A stretch of 38,963 bases of DNA from an uncultured Spirochaetaceae bacterium (GCA_902799665.1 CADCBK010000014.1:1-38963), one strand, 5' to 3'. Positions 22,916 to 31,261 are shown, numbered from the stretch's first letter. Program-made: numbers and translations. Notes: a model not told the origin generated them from the letters alone.

Positions 22916-22969
22916 AGAAAAAATTTCCGCCCCGCGCTAGAATGGTTCAGCATATAAAAAGGAGAAAAT

Positions 22970-23962
22970 ATGCCGCAAAAAAAACGAAACGCCCCGCACA
23001 TACTCGCCTACATAATGGAAATCGACAAGGACATAAGAAACGGCGAATACCCCAACACAAACACAATGAACAAAAAGCACGGCTGGAACATAAGCCGCAG
23101 CACCTTTGGCCGCTACATCGACATCTTGCGCGACACTTACAACGCTCCGGTGGAATACGACTTCAAGAAGAACGGCTACTACTACACCGACCCGACATAT
23201 TTCATGCGGCAAGTCACTCTAAAAGAAGGCGAGCTTTTGACATTCTCCACGATTCTTCCTTTGCTGGAACAATACAAAAACACGCCGCTGGAAGAGTCGT
23301 TCAGAAGCATAATGAAAAAACTTTCGGAGATGCTGCCCGACAACATCAGCGTTGACTCGGCCTTCATAAACAACGAAGTGCGCTTTATAAGCGAGCCAAT
23401 CACAAAGCTTGGCGAAGGCGTTTTTGAAGCGGCGCTCAAAGCAACAAAACTCAAACGCACCTTGCGTTTTGAATACAAGGCCTCCGGAAAAACAAAATTC
23501 GAACCCCGCGAATTTGACCCCTACCACTTGATTTGCCAGGGCGGAAGTTGGTATCTTTTGGGGCATTCCCACCATTCCGACGCAATTCGAATCTACGCGA
23601 TGGCTCGAATTCAAAACGCGCAAGTGACGCAAAATTTTTTTGCCATGCCAAAAGACTTTGACATCAAAAAACACATCGATCCAGAGATGGGCGTATGGCG
23701 CACCACCGCAAAAAAAGTAAAAGTTGAAATTGAATTTTCGCCGGAACTAAAGTCCTACGTCACCGAACGCGAATGGCGCAAAGACCAAGTTATGAAGACC
23801 CGCCGCGACGGCAGCGTCCGCCTTTCGTTCAAAACCAACCAAATGAACAAACTCTGCTCGTGGATTCTTTCATTCGGAGGAGAAGCAAAAGTCCTCACCC
23901 CTACAGAGCTCCGCGAACAAGTCAAGGCCGCGGCAAAGAAGATTTTGAAGGCGAACAGTTAG
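22970..23962 (+). CDS. WYL-domain transcriptional regulator divergent from cas12a
   Basis: A 330-residue regulator. An N-terminal winged helix-turn-helix (about 10-65, 'NTNTMNKKHGWNISRSTFGR') is followed by the WYL domain (about 140-235). Its core reads 'FDPYHLICQGGSWYLLGHSH' and 'AIRIYAMARIQNAQ'. A C-terminal WCX-like segment ends the protein. WYL proteins often bind nucleic-acid or nucleotide ligands and are frequent regulators of CRISPR and other defence loci. Here the gene faces away from cas12a across 142 nt that contain a dyad, so control of the cas operon is a reasonable inference. It is GC-richer than the cas genes. AAGGAG lies 7 nt before the ATG. Confidence 0.9.
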   Translation: MPQKKRNAPHILAYIMEIDKDIRNGEYPNTNTMNKKHGWNISRSTFGRYIDILRDTYNAPVEYDFKKNGYYYTDPTYFMRQVTLKEGELLTFSTILPLLEQYKNTPLEESFRSIMKKLSEMLPDNISVDSAFINNEVRFISEPITKLGEGVFEAALKATKLKRTLRFEYKASGKTKFEPREFDPYHLICQGGSWYLLGHSHHSDAIRIYAMARIQNAQVTQNFFAMPKDFDIKKHIDPEMGVWRTTAKKVKVEIEFSPELKSYVTEREWRKDQVMKTRRDGSVRLSFKTNQMNKLCSWILSFGGEAKVLTPTELREQVKAAAKKILKANS

Positions 23963-24001
23963 AAAAATTGGAATCACCAGCTGTCGCGACATCCGAGCCG
24001 C

Positions 24002-25795
24002 TTATTCCTCTTCCCAGGAAACGTCGACCATGCGCTTTTCCAGGTCGGGGATGCGCAAAAAGATTGAGCAGTTGGCGCGGTGAATCGTAACGCCGCGGCT
24101 TCGCGAAACATAGCCCGCGATTGTGTCGGGATACTTGGGATTGCAGCACTTGGCGAAAGTCACCATATAATTTTTGGAGTTCTCCACGCGCACTTTGCCG
24201 GAATGATGGGCGGCCGCGTCGTAAGGCTTTGTGCCCTTTTTGTGGGCTTGCCTAACTTTGTTGGCGGCGGCTTCGCGGGCGTTGGACTCGGCTTGTTTTG
24301 CGGCGGCGGCTTTGTCAACAAAGCCTTGGTCGTTGGCGCTAAGCCAGGCGCGGATTTTTTGGCGGGCCTTTGATGTCTTGGTCCACTTTAGCCAGCCTTC
24401 AACCGGATGCGACTTGGGGTTTGTGAGAATTTCTATTATTTGCGTGTTCTGTAAGGGCGCGCTTAACGGAATGATTTTTCCGTCGGCCTTGGCGCCTACT
24501 ATTTTTTCGCCGACGCCGGAGTGAATCTGGTAGGCAAAGTCAATCGCGCTCGCGCCGACAGGAAGCTGAACCACGTCTCCCTTGGGAGTGAAGACGACAA
24601 TCTTGTCGGCCAAAAGCTCGCTCTTAAATTCGCTAAAATAACCTTCGTCGTCGGCGCGGTTTTCCTTAAGTTCCCGCAGCTGGTTGAAAATCGAAAGGCC
24701 CTTTAGGTCAACCATGTCGTGGTTCGTTCCCTTTTTGTAAAGCCAGTGGCTGGCAACGCCGTGCTGCGCCACGTTGTCCATCTCGCGCGTGCGGATTTGG
24801 ATTTCAAGCGGCTTTCCTTCGCAGAGAACGGTTGTGTGCAAGGACTGGTAGCCGTTGGCCTTGGGCATCGCGACGTAATCCTTAAAGCGGCCGTCAAGCG
24901 GCTTCCACAAAGAATGCGCAAGGCCGACCAGCGTGTAACATTCGGGAACGGTATCGCACAAAATGCGCAGGGCGAAAAGGTCGAACAACTCGCTGGCCTC
25001 TTTGTTGCGCTTTCGCATCTTTTGGTAGATTGAATAAAAGTGCTTGGCGCGGCTTTTTACCGAAACCTTTATGCCGGCCTTGGCCGCCGCTTCCTCAATC
25101 TTTTGAACGGCGCTTTCCAAATAATTTTTGCGCTCGTCCTTTTTGGCCGAAACAATCGCCTTGATTTGCTGGAAAACGTCCGGGTTGGAATACTTTAGGC
25201 TAAGGTCTTCCAGCTCGTTTTTTTCGCCCTTCATTCCAAGGCGGTCGGCAAGCGGCGCCCAAATGTCTATGACTTCGGCGGCGACGGCGCGCTGGGTCTT
25301 TGCGTCGTAGCCCTTTAAGTTTCTGATTCTGTCCAAGCGGTCGGCAAGCTTTACCATAATTACGCGAACGTCGTCAACCATCGCGAAAAGCATTTTGCGG
25401 ATTGAGTCGGCCTGCTGCAAGGTCTTGCTTGAAATTTGCAGGTTGGTTATGCGCGCCGTTCCTTGGATAATAGTCACGACAGCCGCGCCCCAGCGTTCCT
25501 TTATTTCCTCAATGTCAACGCCAGGCAAGTCCAAAATGTTATGAAAAAAGCCGCCCACAATCGAATCCGCGTCCAGCTTGTTCCTGGCCAAAATCGCGGC
25601 GACGCGCATCGGATGCAAATAGTAAGGCTTTCCGCAAGAGCGCTTTAGGCCCTCAGTCTTTTGAAGAAGATAGTCCCACGCCAAAGAAATCTTTTCGCGG
25701 TCCTTTTCAAAGTCAGGAAAGAGCCTGAAAAATTCATTCAAGAGAAGGCTTGGGTCTGTTATTTCGTTGTTGGAAATAAATTCATCTTCCGTCAT
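24002..25795 (-). CDS. RelA/SpoT-family (p)ppGpp synthetase with degenerate hydrolase site
   Basis: A 597-residue RSH protein. The N-terminal HD region keeps 'YYLHP' (His61) and 'VKLADRLDRIRNLKG' (Asp152). The central motif, however, reads 'GFFHNILDLPG': His85-Asn86, with Asp89-Leu90 where hydrolases have His-Asp and Glu-Asp. Hydrolysis is therefore probably lost. The synthetase domain looks intact ('FKDYVAMPKANGYQSLHTTV', 'EIQIRTREMDNVAQHGVASH'). A TGS domain ('VVFTPKGDVVQLPVGASAID') and a Cys-rich segment ('TFAKCCNPKYPD') follow, and the protein stops there without the usual ACT domain. It is probably a RelA-like stringent-response synthetase. The ATG at 25795 is preferred over an upstream one that adds an unusual extension. 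Confidence 0.88.
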   Translation of the reverse strand: MTEDEFISNNEITDPSLLLNEFFRLFPDFEKDREKISLAWDYLLQKTEGLKRSCGKPYYLHPMRVAAILARNKLDADSIVGGFFHNILDLPGVDIEEIKERWGAAVVTIIQGTARITNLQISSKTLQQADSIRKMLFAMVDDVRVIMVKLADRLDRIRNLKGYDAKTQRAVAAEVIDIWAPLADRLGMKGEKNELEDLSLKYSNPDVFQQIKAIVSAKKDERKNYLESAVQKIEEAAAKAGIKVSVKSRAKHFYSIYQKMRKRNKEASELFDLFALRILCDTVPECYTLVGLAHSLWKPLDGRFKDYVAMPKANGYQSLHTTVLCEGKPLEIQIRTREMDNVAQHGVASHWLYKKGTNHDMVDLKGLSIFNQLRELKENRADDEGYFSEFKSELLADKIVVFTPKGDVVQLPVGASAIDFAYQIHSGVGEKIVGAKADGKIIPLSAPLQNTQIIEILTNPKSHPVEGWLKWTKTSKARQKIRAWLSANDQGFVDKAAAAKQAESNAREAAANKVRQAHKKGTKPYDAAAHHSGKVRVENSKNYMVTFAKCCNPKYPDTIAGYVSRSRGVTIHRANCSIFLRIPDLEKRMVDVSWEEE

Positions 25796-25850
25796 TGGGG
25801 AATATTGTAGCGAGAACGGGGAGTAAAGGCAAGACGGGGCGTATGATGTG

Positions 25851-25887
25851 AAAAAAAAACGAGGCCGCAAGAAAACTTACGGCCTCC
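25851..25887 (-). terminator. Intrinsic terminator of the GIY-YIG gene
   Basis: Read on the minus strand, GAGGCCGTAAG and CTTGCGGCCTC pair around TTTT and are followed by G and nine T residues, about 65 nt after the stop at 25952. Confidence 0.9.
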
Positions 25888-25951
25888 GTATAACATTCGC
25901 GATTAAAGGCGCGATTTCCTTTGGATCAAGTCCCTAAACGAATAAATTATA

Positions 25952-26593
25952 TTACACAGAATTTTCTGAAAGTTCTTCAGGGTCATCATCCTCCAAATCC
26001 TTTTTTATCTGGTATAAAGTTTTGCCATTATATTCAAAGAAATTTGAACCTTGCACAGATTTCCAATCATAACCTAACTCCCTCAGGAGCTTATCTGCAA
26101 GTCCAGAAAGAGAATATTTATTGCCTTTATATTCAACTTTATCATCTGGAATTACAGTACACTTTATATCTTCATTTCGTGTGAATGTCAATTCCGTGCC
26201 TACAGGAACATTAATTGAAGCGAATGAGAATCTTTTGCCCGTTCTTTTTGCTGGAACGATTTTATCTTCAATTTCGGCGCCGGCTTCATCTATCATTTTA
26301 TTCGCAATTTTTATTTCTTTGTCACCAGAAATTTTCAAAGCAGACACCGCTCGTTCAGGATCCATTTTAAAAAACTCGCGATTCTCCCTAATTCTAAATG
26401 CAGAAAATGTGTCGTGAGCAAGCTTTTCAATTTCCTTATACCTTTTGCTTTCAATTGCAAAATAAAATCTAAAAGGCAACGGCAAAGAAGTATTATCTAA
26501 ACTTTTTATTCGCGCTTCTACCGAATCTTCAGTAATTCCAATTTTTACTATTCCGGGCATTGCGTCGTTCGTCAAAACATAAACTATCCCCAT
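25952..26593 (-). CDS. GIY-YIG (T5orf172/Mug113-like) protein with C-terminal DNA-associated domain
   Basis: A 213-residue protein. Residues 1-95 match the T5orf172 branch of GIY-YIG nucleases: 'IVYVLTNDAMPGIVKIGITE', then 'ARIKSLDNTSLPLPFRFYFA' and 'ENREFFKM' with the acidic residue. The C-terminal half (about 125-200, 'VPVGTELTFTRNEDIKCTVI', 'SGLADKLLRELGYDWKSVQG') resembles the small DUF4357- or RAMA-like domains attached to nucleases in restriction and phage-defence contexts; which one is uncertain. It is AT-rich and flanked by a terminator and the mobile mystery pair, so it is probably part of acquired DNA. Its target is unknown. Confidence 0.75.
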   Translation of the reverse strand: MGIVYVLTNDAMPGIVKIGITEDSVEARIKSLDNTSLPLPFRFYFAIESKRYKEIEKLAHDTFSAFRIRENREFFKMDPERAVSALKISGDKEIKIANKMIDEAGAEIEDKIVPAKRTGKRFSFASINVPVGTELTFTRNEDIKCTVIPDDKVEYKGNKYSLSGLADKLLRELGYDWKSVQGSNFFEYNGKTLYQIKKDLEDDDPEELSENSV

Positions 26594-26665
26594 TTTTTTC
26601 TCCTACAAAGTAAAACACAAACCTATCATATTTTATCACAACATATAACTAATTACAACAAAAAC

Positions 26666-27256
26666 TCACTTCTTTCCGCTCACAAACGAAATTAAATCCG
26701 CATAATCGCCTGAGTCCGCTTTTCGCAGAGCGGAAATATAATTAGCGCGAATCTCTGAAATCTCAGTCAAACTACAGTCTCCCCAATATAGAGGCGGTTG
26801 CCCCATTTGTTTCATGCATAAATCCGCCATAACACGGGAAACACGGCCGTTGCCGTTTGGAAATGGATGAATCTGAACAAGCCGATGATGCAAGCGAACG
26901 GCAATTTCCATTGAGCTATAAGTTTTGTTTTCAATCCAAAAGGCTGCGTCGTCAAAAAGTTCTTTTAATTTGACAGGAATCTGATAAGGAACAACGCCGA
27001 TGTTCCTTTCTGTTGAACGATATTCTCCAGCCCACGACCAAACTTCGCCAAACATTTTTTTATGAAGCTTTCGCAAAAACGAATCATTCAAAATGTCTTT
27101 TGGCGGAGATTGCAAAAGCCATCTTTGCGCGTCAAGGATATTTCTCGTTTCAAACTCGTTCAACTCGCTTCTAAGCGTCAACCACTTTAATTTCAAGCCG
27201 TCTTTTTCATCAGGCGTAAGAGGAGTTGAATTGTCATCCGCAACAAAAATATCCAT
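26666..27256 (-). CDS. Mobile mystery protein B, Fic/DOC domain
   Basis: A 196-residue Fic-domain protein, expected to transfer AMP or another nucleotide moiety onto a target protein. The full catalytic motif 'HPFPNGNGRVSR' (His130-Arg141) is intact. 'WSWAGEYRSTERNIG' supplies the flap region, and the N-terminal 'TPLTPDEKDGLK' matches the mobile mystery B group. It lies 7 nt after the Xre gene known as mobile mystery A, the standard pair. This resembles a toxin-antitoxin layout, with the Fic protein as the possible toxin. The function of these pairs has not been established, to my knowledge. AT-rich composition agrees with transfer. Confidence 0.9.
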   Translation of the reverse strand: MDIFVADDNSTPLTPDEKDGLKLKWLTLRSELNEFETRNILDAQRWLLQSPPKDILNDSFLRKLHKKMFGEVWSWAGEYRSTERNIGVVPYQIPVKLKELFDDAAFWIENKTYSSMEIAVRLHHRLVQIHPFPNGNGRVSRVMADLCMKQMGQPPLYWGDCSLTEISEIRANYISALRKADSGDYADLISFVSGKK

Positions 27257-27263
27257 TTTCCTC

Positions 27264-27704
27264 TCAATCCCAAATACGCTTGCGGTTCTTCAAAAGCAAT
27301 TCTTCCGTAAGGTCGGAAAGAATTTCTTCCGAAGAACTAAGCTGATTTTCCAAAGCCATGTTTTGATTTACCGAACGCAACATTTGCGCGGCTTTTTCTT
27401 TTGCGCGTTTTTTTATCATCGCGTCAAGACTTTCTTTTGGAATAAAAAGCGGAACAAAAACACAGTCCATGCTTTGCGCGACTTTTTCAAGAGTTGAAAC
27501 TTTTAGATTCTTTTCATTGCGCTCCATGTAGGCCACGCGCGATTGCGTCACGCCGATTCTATTTGCCAACTGGCGAGTGGTCATGCCGAGCGTTTGCCGC
27601 ATAGTTTTTATCCAGCTTTGCTTTGCAGGAATAACAGGAACAAGCGGCTTTACAGAGGATAGTTTTTTGTCCAAGGCCCTAAGCCTCGCTTTTTGAGCGT
27701 CCAT
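27264..27704 (-). CDS. Mobile mystery protein A, Xre-family regulator
   Basis: A 146-residue DNA-binding protein. The HTH is 'MTTRQLANRIGVTQSRVAYM' (about 44-63), followed by 'STLEKVAQSMDCVFVPLFIP', a segment typical of this family. The start at 27704 has AGGTGA 6 nt upstream; an ATG two codons earlier is less well spaced. It precedes the Fic gene by 7 nt. Three copies of a 12-nt box upstream are probable operator sites, so the protein likely represses its own operon and may hold the Fic protein in check. Confidence 0.88.
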   Translation of the reverse strand: MDAQKARLRALDKKLSSVKPLVPVIPAKQSWIKTMRQTLGMTTRQLANRIGVTQSRVAYMERNEKNLKVSTLEKVAQSMDCVFVPLFIPKESLDAMIKKRAKEKAAQMLRSVNQNMALENQLSSSEEILSDLTEELLLKNRKRIWD

Positions 27705-27716
27705 TTTCATTCACCT

Positions 27717-27784
27717 ATAAGTTGTAAATCTATATTTATTTTAACATAGATAAGTTGTAAAGTCAATTATTTTTTACAACTTAT
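27717..27784. promoter_or_regulatory. Operator boxes of the mobile mystery A/B operon
   Basis: ATAAGTTGTAAA occurs at 27717-27728 and 27750-27761, starting 33 nt apart (about three helical turns). Its exact reverse complement, TTTACAACTTAT, lies at 27773-27784. Boxes two and three form a perfect 12-bp-arm inverted repeat with an 11-nt centre. This is the expected target of the Xre protein. Confidence 0.72.
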
Positions 27785-27886
27785 AAGTATTAAAAGATGA
27801 CCAAAAAAGCGCCAAAAACAAGCCGCGCTCGCGCGAGGACCGCTCGAAACAACGCTTAATGGATTGCCAACCACAACACAAGCGGA

Positions 27887-28393
27887 CTAGCCTTCCAATT
27901 CCAAGTCCACAAATTCTCCGGCGCAAGCCTTGGCCAAGTCTTGGGGGGCCAGGCAAAGCTGGGTTCCGCGAACGCCCGCGCTTATGTGGATTTTCTCGCA
28001 GGCCAAGGCGGAATTGTCGATGAAGGTTTTAAACTGCTTTTTCATTCCCAAGGGGGAACAGCCGCCGCGGACGTAGCCTGTAAGGGCCAAGAGTTCCTCT
28101 GGCTTTACGGGAGCGATTTCTTTGGCGCCGCTTGCAGCACGGGCTTTTTTTAGGTTGATTTCGTGCAAGGCGTTTTGAAGGAATACGAAAACTTCTTTTG
28201 AGTCGCTTCGCATTACGATTGTCTTAAAGACTGTGGCCGGGTCAACGCCGATTTTTTGGGCGGTAAGGCCCGCGGCGCCTTTTGCAAGCGCGTGCTCGCC
28301 GTCATCGTCATAGGCCAAGGCCTCGTAGGAGATTCCAAGCTTTTCCAAAATGCGCATGGCGTTGGTCTTTGCCGCTCCGCCTTTTTTTGCCAT
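27887..28393 (-). CDS. ybaK: Cys-tRNA(Pro) deacylase YbaK/EbsC
   Basis: A 168-residue trans-editing enzyme that removes cysteine mischarged on tRNA-Pro. Family blocks are 'TNAMRILEKLGISYEALAYD' at the N-terminus, 'TVFKTIVMRSD' with the catalytic-pocket Lys, 'LQNALHEINLKKA', and 'YVRGGCSPLGMKKQFKTFID', the signature YxxGGxSPxG region. Length is normal. It follows recR by 66 nt on the same strand and may share its transcript. Nothing is unusual about it. Confidence 0.93.
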   Translation of the reverse strand: MAKKGGAAKTNAMRILEKLGISYEALAYDDDGEHALAKGAAGLTAQKIGVDPATVFKTIVMRSDSKEVFVFLQNALHEINLKKARAASGAKEIAPVKPEELLALTGYVRGGCSPLGMKKQFKTFIDNSALACEKIHISAGVRGTQLCLAPQDLAKACAGEFVDLELEG

Positions 28394-28459
28394 GATTTTC
28401 CTCCCGCCCGCTTTTTAGGCTTGCAAAACATTATAAATTGCGCCCCCTTCTTGGGCTTG

Positions 28460-29050
28460 CTACAATTCCGTCCTTCCTCTAAAGGATCGCGCGAAAGTAA
28501 GCTTGTCGGCGTACTCCAAGTCGCCGCCCACCGGAAGGCCGCTCGCCAGGCGCGTTATCTTTGCCTTTGTTTGCGAAGCCAGCAAGCGCTGCAAGTAAAG
28601 CGCGGTGACGTCTCCGTCAACGGTTGGGTTTGTCGCGATTATTATTTCGGAAACCTCGCCTTCCTGGACGCGCTTTATCAAGGCGGCGACGTTAAGCTGG
28701 TCGGGCCCGATTCCGTCCACCGGGCTAATCACTCCGCCAAGCACGTGAAAAAGGCCGTTGAACTCGTGAAAGCCTTCTATCGTCATAACGTCCTGCGGCT
28801 GCTCCACCACGCAAATAACGCTCCTGTCGCGAAGGTTGTCCTGGCATATCGGGCACGGGTCTTTTTCTGTCCAGTTTCCGCAAACGGAGCAAGGATGAAT
28901 TTTTTGTTGGAGCGTCGCCATTTGCGAGGCGAATCGTTCCACGTAAGCGGAGTCGGCCTTTAGCAAAAAGTTCGCGATGCGGCCAGCGGATTTTTTTCCG
29001 ATTCCCGGAAGGCGCGAAAAGCTTTCCGTAAGTTCGTCAATCGCGTTCAT
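28460..29050 (-). CDS. recR: Recombination protein RecR
   Basis: A 196-residue RecR, which with RecO and RecF loads RecA at gaps. In order it shows the HhH segment 'FSRLPGIGKKSAGRIANFLL', a four-Cys zinc site ('CSVCGNWTEKDPCPICQD', about 54-71) and a Toprim domain ('VICVVEQPQDVMTIEG', then 'EIIIATNPTVDGDVTALYL'). It also has the Walker-B-like C-terminal 'ITRLASGLPVGGDLEYAD'. Its ATG overlaps the ebfC stop by 4 nt. The dnaX-ebfC-recR order is conserved across bacteria. Confidence 0.97.
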   Translation of the reverse strand: MNAIDELTESFSRLPGIGKKSAGRIANFLLKADSAYVERFASQMATLQQKIHPCSVCGNWTEKDPCPICQDNLRDRSVICVVEQPQDVMTIEGFHEFNGLFHVLGGVISPVDGIGPDQLNVAALIKRVQEGEVSEIIIATNPTVDGDVTALYLQRLLASQTKAKITRLASGLPVGGDLEYADKLTFARSFRGRTEL

Positions 29051-29349
29051 ACAAGGCCTTGCAAGCCGCCGAGCATGGGGCCGAATTTATTTTTGATTTC
29101 TTCCTGGATTTTCGCCATCGCGTCGTGGTGCGCGGCGACAATCAAGTCTTCTAGCATTTTTATGTCGCGGGGGTCGACGCACACAGGGTCAAGGCGCAAG
29201 TTTGTGATTTCAAACTTTCCGTTAAGAGTGACGTTGACGATGTTTCCGCCGGAAGAGCCTGTCGCGCTGATTCCAGCCAAGTCGTTCTGAACGTTTCCCA
29301 ATTGCTTTTTCATCGCGTCGATGTCTTTCAACAATTCAAATGGATTCAT
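29047..29349 (-). CDS. ebfC: Nucleoid-associated protein YbaB/EbfC
   Basis: A 100-residue member of the YbaB/EbfC family, small dimeric DNA-binding proteins. The sequence shows the N-terminal helix 'MNPFELLKDIDAMKKQLGNV', the glycine turn 'GSSGGNIVNVTLNGKFEITN', and the C-terminal helix 'LEDLIVAAHHDAMAKIQEEI'. The ATG at 29349 has GAGGAG 5 nt upstream, whereas the longer frame adds residues in front of this site. It lies between dnaX and recR and overlaps recR by 4 nt. Confidence 0.93.
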   Translation of the reverse strand: MNPFELLKDIDAMKKQLGNVQNDLAGISATGSSGGNIVNVTLNGKFEITNLRLDPVCVDPRDIKMLEDLIVAAHHDAMAKIQEEIKNKFGPMLGGLQGLV

Positions 29350-29365
29350 AAAATCTCCTCTCAGC

Positions 29366-29575
29366 ACCGCTGTTCGCGCGAGCTTGGTCGCAAGCGCGAT
29401 TGCCCGCTCGCGTAAGCGAGCAAGTAGATAACTTCTTTGCGCAAAACGGCAACGCCGTAATGTAGCGGCTTATTGCCCAGCGCTCGTGAGAGCGCAAGTA
29501 AATATTTTCCACTTTGCAAAACGGCGGGCTTGCCCGACCGTATGCGGCGTCCTGCTATTCTAGGCTTGCAATCGA
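29366..29575 (-). repeat. Hairpin-rich spacer between dnaX and ebfC
   Basis: The 226-nt gap holds consecutive stem-loops: GCTTG-GTCG-CAAGC near 29381-29394, GCTCGC-GTAA-GCGAGC near 29406-29421, ACGGC-AAC-GCCGT near 29446-29458, GCGCTC-GTGA-GAGCGC near 29480-29495, and ACGG-CGGGC-TT-GCCCG-A-CCGT near 29521-29541. The GTAA and GTGA loops are GNRA type. No coding frame is evident. The first hairpin recurs upstream of the sugar kinase at 9218-9245. Confidence 0.6.
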
Positions 29576-31261
29576 TTAAGTCGCCGCTACCTTTCCTCCG
29601 ACGATTTCGCCCTTAAAAACTTTTACCAGCAAGTCAACTTCCTTTGGAATCTGGACCGCCTGTTCCGGCTGCCGCTCCAACTCATGGACTTGGACGTCAA
29701 ACGCGATGTCCTTGCCCCACAATTGCCTTGCCTTGTTTTTTAGGCCTTGAAGCTTTGCGTCAATCCTGCTCTTTTGAAAGGCGTCAGGAATGCGCGCGGA
29801 AATCTTTTGACCGTCAAAAGCCCAATCGCTTGTGTTCTTTAAAAGCGACGCAAGGGCCTCGTCCTCCAACGAAAGCGAAGTTATCAAGGCGTCCCTAATT
29901 TGGTCAACGTCGTCCGGCATTTGCGTCACTGGCGCAGAGTGGAATTCTTTAGGCGCGCCACCAATGCCAATTTCCGCGCCTTGATTAAAACCCGGCGGAT
30001 TTCCTCCGGGGGGATTTTCGTTGCCGCTTTCTGTCGGAAGCTTAAAGTGGATTTGCGAAGGCGCAGCCGCCGCAGCTCCAGCCGCTGGAACTTCAGACGC
30101 AGGAGCGCTTGACGGAGCCGCCCCTAAAAGCGAGCGCGCTTGGTCAATGGCGACCTTGACTTCAGACGGAGAGACGTATTCCTTAAGCCAGCACAAGCGG
30201 CTAAAGGCCAAGTCGATTTCGTAGCGCGGCGAAAGCGAGTAGCGAATGTCGCGATACAGTTGAAGGAAAATCGAAAGTGCGCGCTCGATTTGCGTTCCGT
30301 TCCACGCGTCCAAAACCGCCTTGCTAAAGCGCGCGGGGTCTTGGCCCAGCAAAGACTCCTTTACGATTCCGTTCTTAATTAATAGAAGCGAACGCAAGTA
30401 GTCGGCGCTGTTTGTTATCAATTGCTCGATTGAAATTCCAGCCTGCAAAAAATCGTTGAGCTTTTCCTGGGCGCCGGCGGGATTTGCGGCGGCGCATTCC
30501 TCAAACAAAAGGTTAAGCCGCTCAGTTCCGACAAGGCCCAGCTTGTCGCGGATTTTTTCATAAGTCAAATGGCCTTCGCTAAAGGCGGCCACTTGGTCAA
30601 ACAAAGTGTAGGAGTCGCGCATAGAGCCGGTTGACTCTTTGGCTATCCAATAAAGCGCCTCGTCGTCGGCCTTAAGGTTTATTTCGGCGGCGGCAAGAGC
30701 CAGCTGCTCCTTTACCTTTTCTATCGGAACAAGCCTAAAGTTGAACTGCTGGCATCGGCTCTTGATTGTTGCCGGAACCTTTTGCAATTCCGTGGTGGCA
30801 AAGATGAACACAACGTATTCCGGCGGCTCCTCGATTGTTTTTAGGAGCGCGTTGAAGGCGTTGTTGGTCAGCATGTGCACTTCGTCTATGATGTAAATTT
30901 TGTAGCGGCTGGAATTTGGAGGAAACTGGACTTCCTCGATGATTTGGCGCACGTCGTTCACGCTGGTGTTTGACGCGCCGTCTATTTCGATTACGTCAAG
31001 GCTTGAGCCTTTTGTGATTTCCTTGCAGGCGGAACATTCTCCGCAGGGACAAGGCGTAGGGCCTTTTTCGCAATTCAAGGCCTTGGCAAAAATGCGCGCG
31101 GTGGAAGTTTTTCCGCAACCGCGAGGGCCGGTAAAAAGATACGCGTGGGCAATTTTTCCTGTTTGAATAGAATTCTTTAATGTAGCCGCGACAAATTCCT
31201 GGCCAATCAAGTCCTCGAATTTCTGCGGCCTTCGGCGTGTCGCCGTAACCTCATAAGCCAT
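29576..31261 (-). CDS. dnaX: DNA polymerase III tau/gamma subunit
   Basis: A 561-residue clamp-loader ATPase. Walker A is 'FTGPRGCGKTSTARIF' (about 43-58). The zinc module is 'NCEKGPTPCPCGECSACK' (Cys64, 71/73, 76, 79). Walker B is 'KIYIIDEVHMLTNNAFNALL', and the sensor-1 region 'FATTELQKVPATIKSRCQQF' contains the SRC motif. A Pro/Ala/Gly-rich linker at about 395-450 leads to the tau C-terminal domain. The start at 31261 gives the conserved 'MAYEVTATRRRPQKFEDLIG'; the longer frame is non-homologous. No strong ribosome binding site is seen. It is the first gene of the dnaX-ebfC-recR group. Confidence 0.96.
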   Translation of the reverse strand: MAYEVTATRRRPQKFEDLIGQEFVAATLKNSIQTGKIAHAYLFTGPRGCGKTSTARIFAKALNCEKGPTPCPCGECSACKEITKGSSLDVIEIDGASNTSVNDVRQIIEEVQFPPNSSRYKIYIIDEVHMLTNNAFNALLKTIEEPPEYVVFIFATTELQKVPATIKSRCQQFNFRLVPIEKVKEQLALAAAEINLKADDEALYWIAKESTGSMRDSYTLFDQVAAFSEGHLTYEKIRDKLGLVGTERLNLLFEECAAANPAGAQEKLNDFLQAGISIEQLITNSADYLRSLLLIKNGIVKESLLGQDPARFSKAVLDAWNGTQIERALSIFLQLYRDIRYSLSPRYEIDLAFSRLCWLKEYVSPSEVKVAIDQARSLLGAAPSSAPASEVPAAGAAAAAPSQIHFKLPTESGNENPPGGNPPGFNQGAEIGIGGAPKEFHSAPVTQMPDDVDQIRDALITSLSLEDEALASLLKNTSDWAFDGQKISARIPDAFQKSRIDAKLQGLKNKARQLWGKDIAFDVQVHELERQPEQAVQIPKEVDLLVKVFKGEIVGGKVAAT

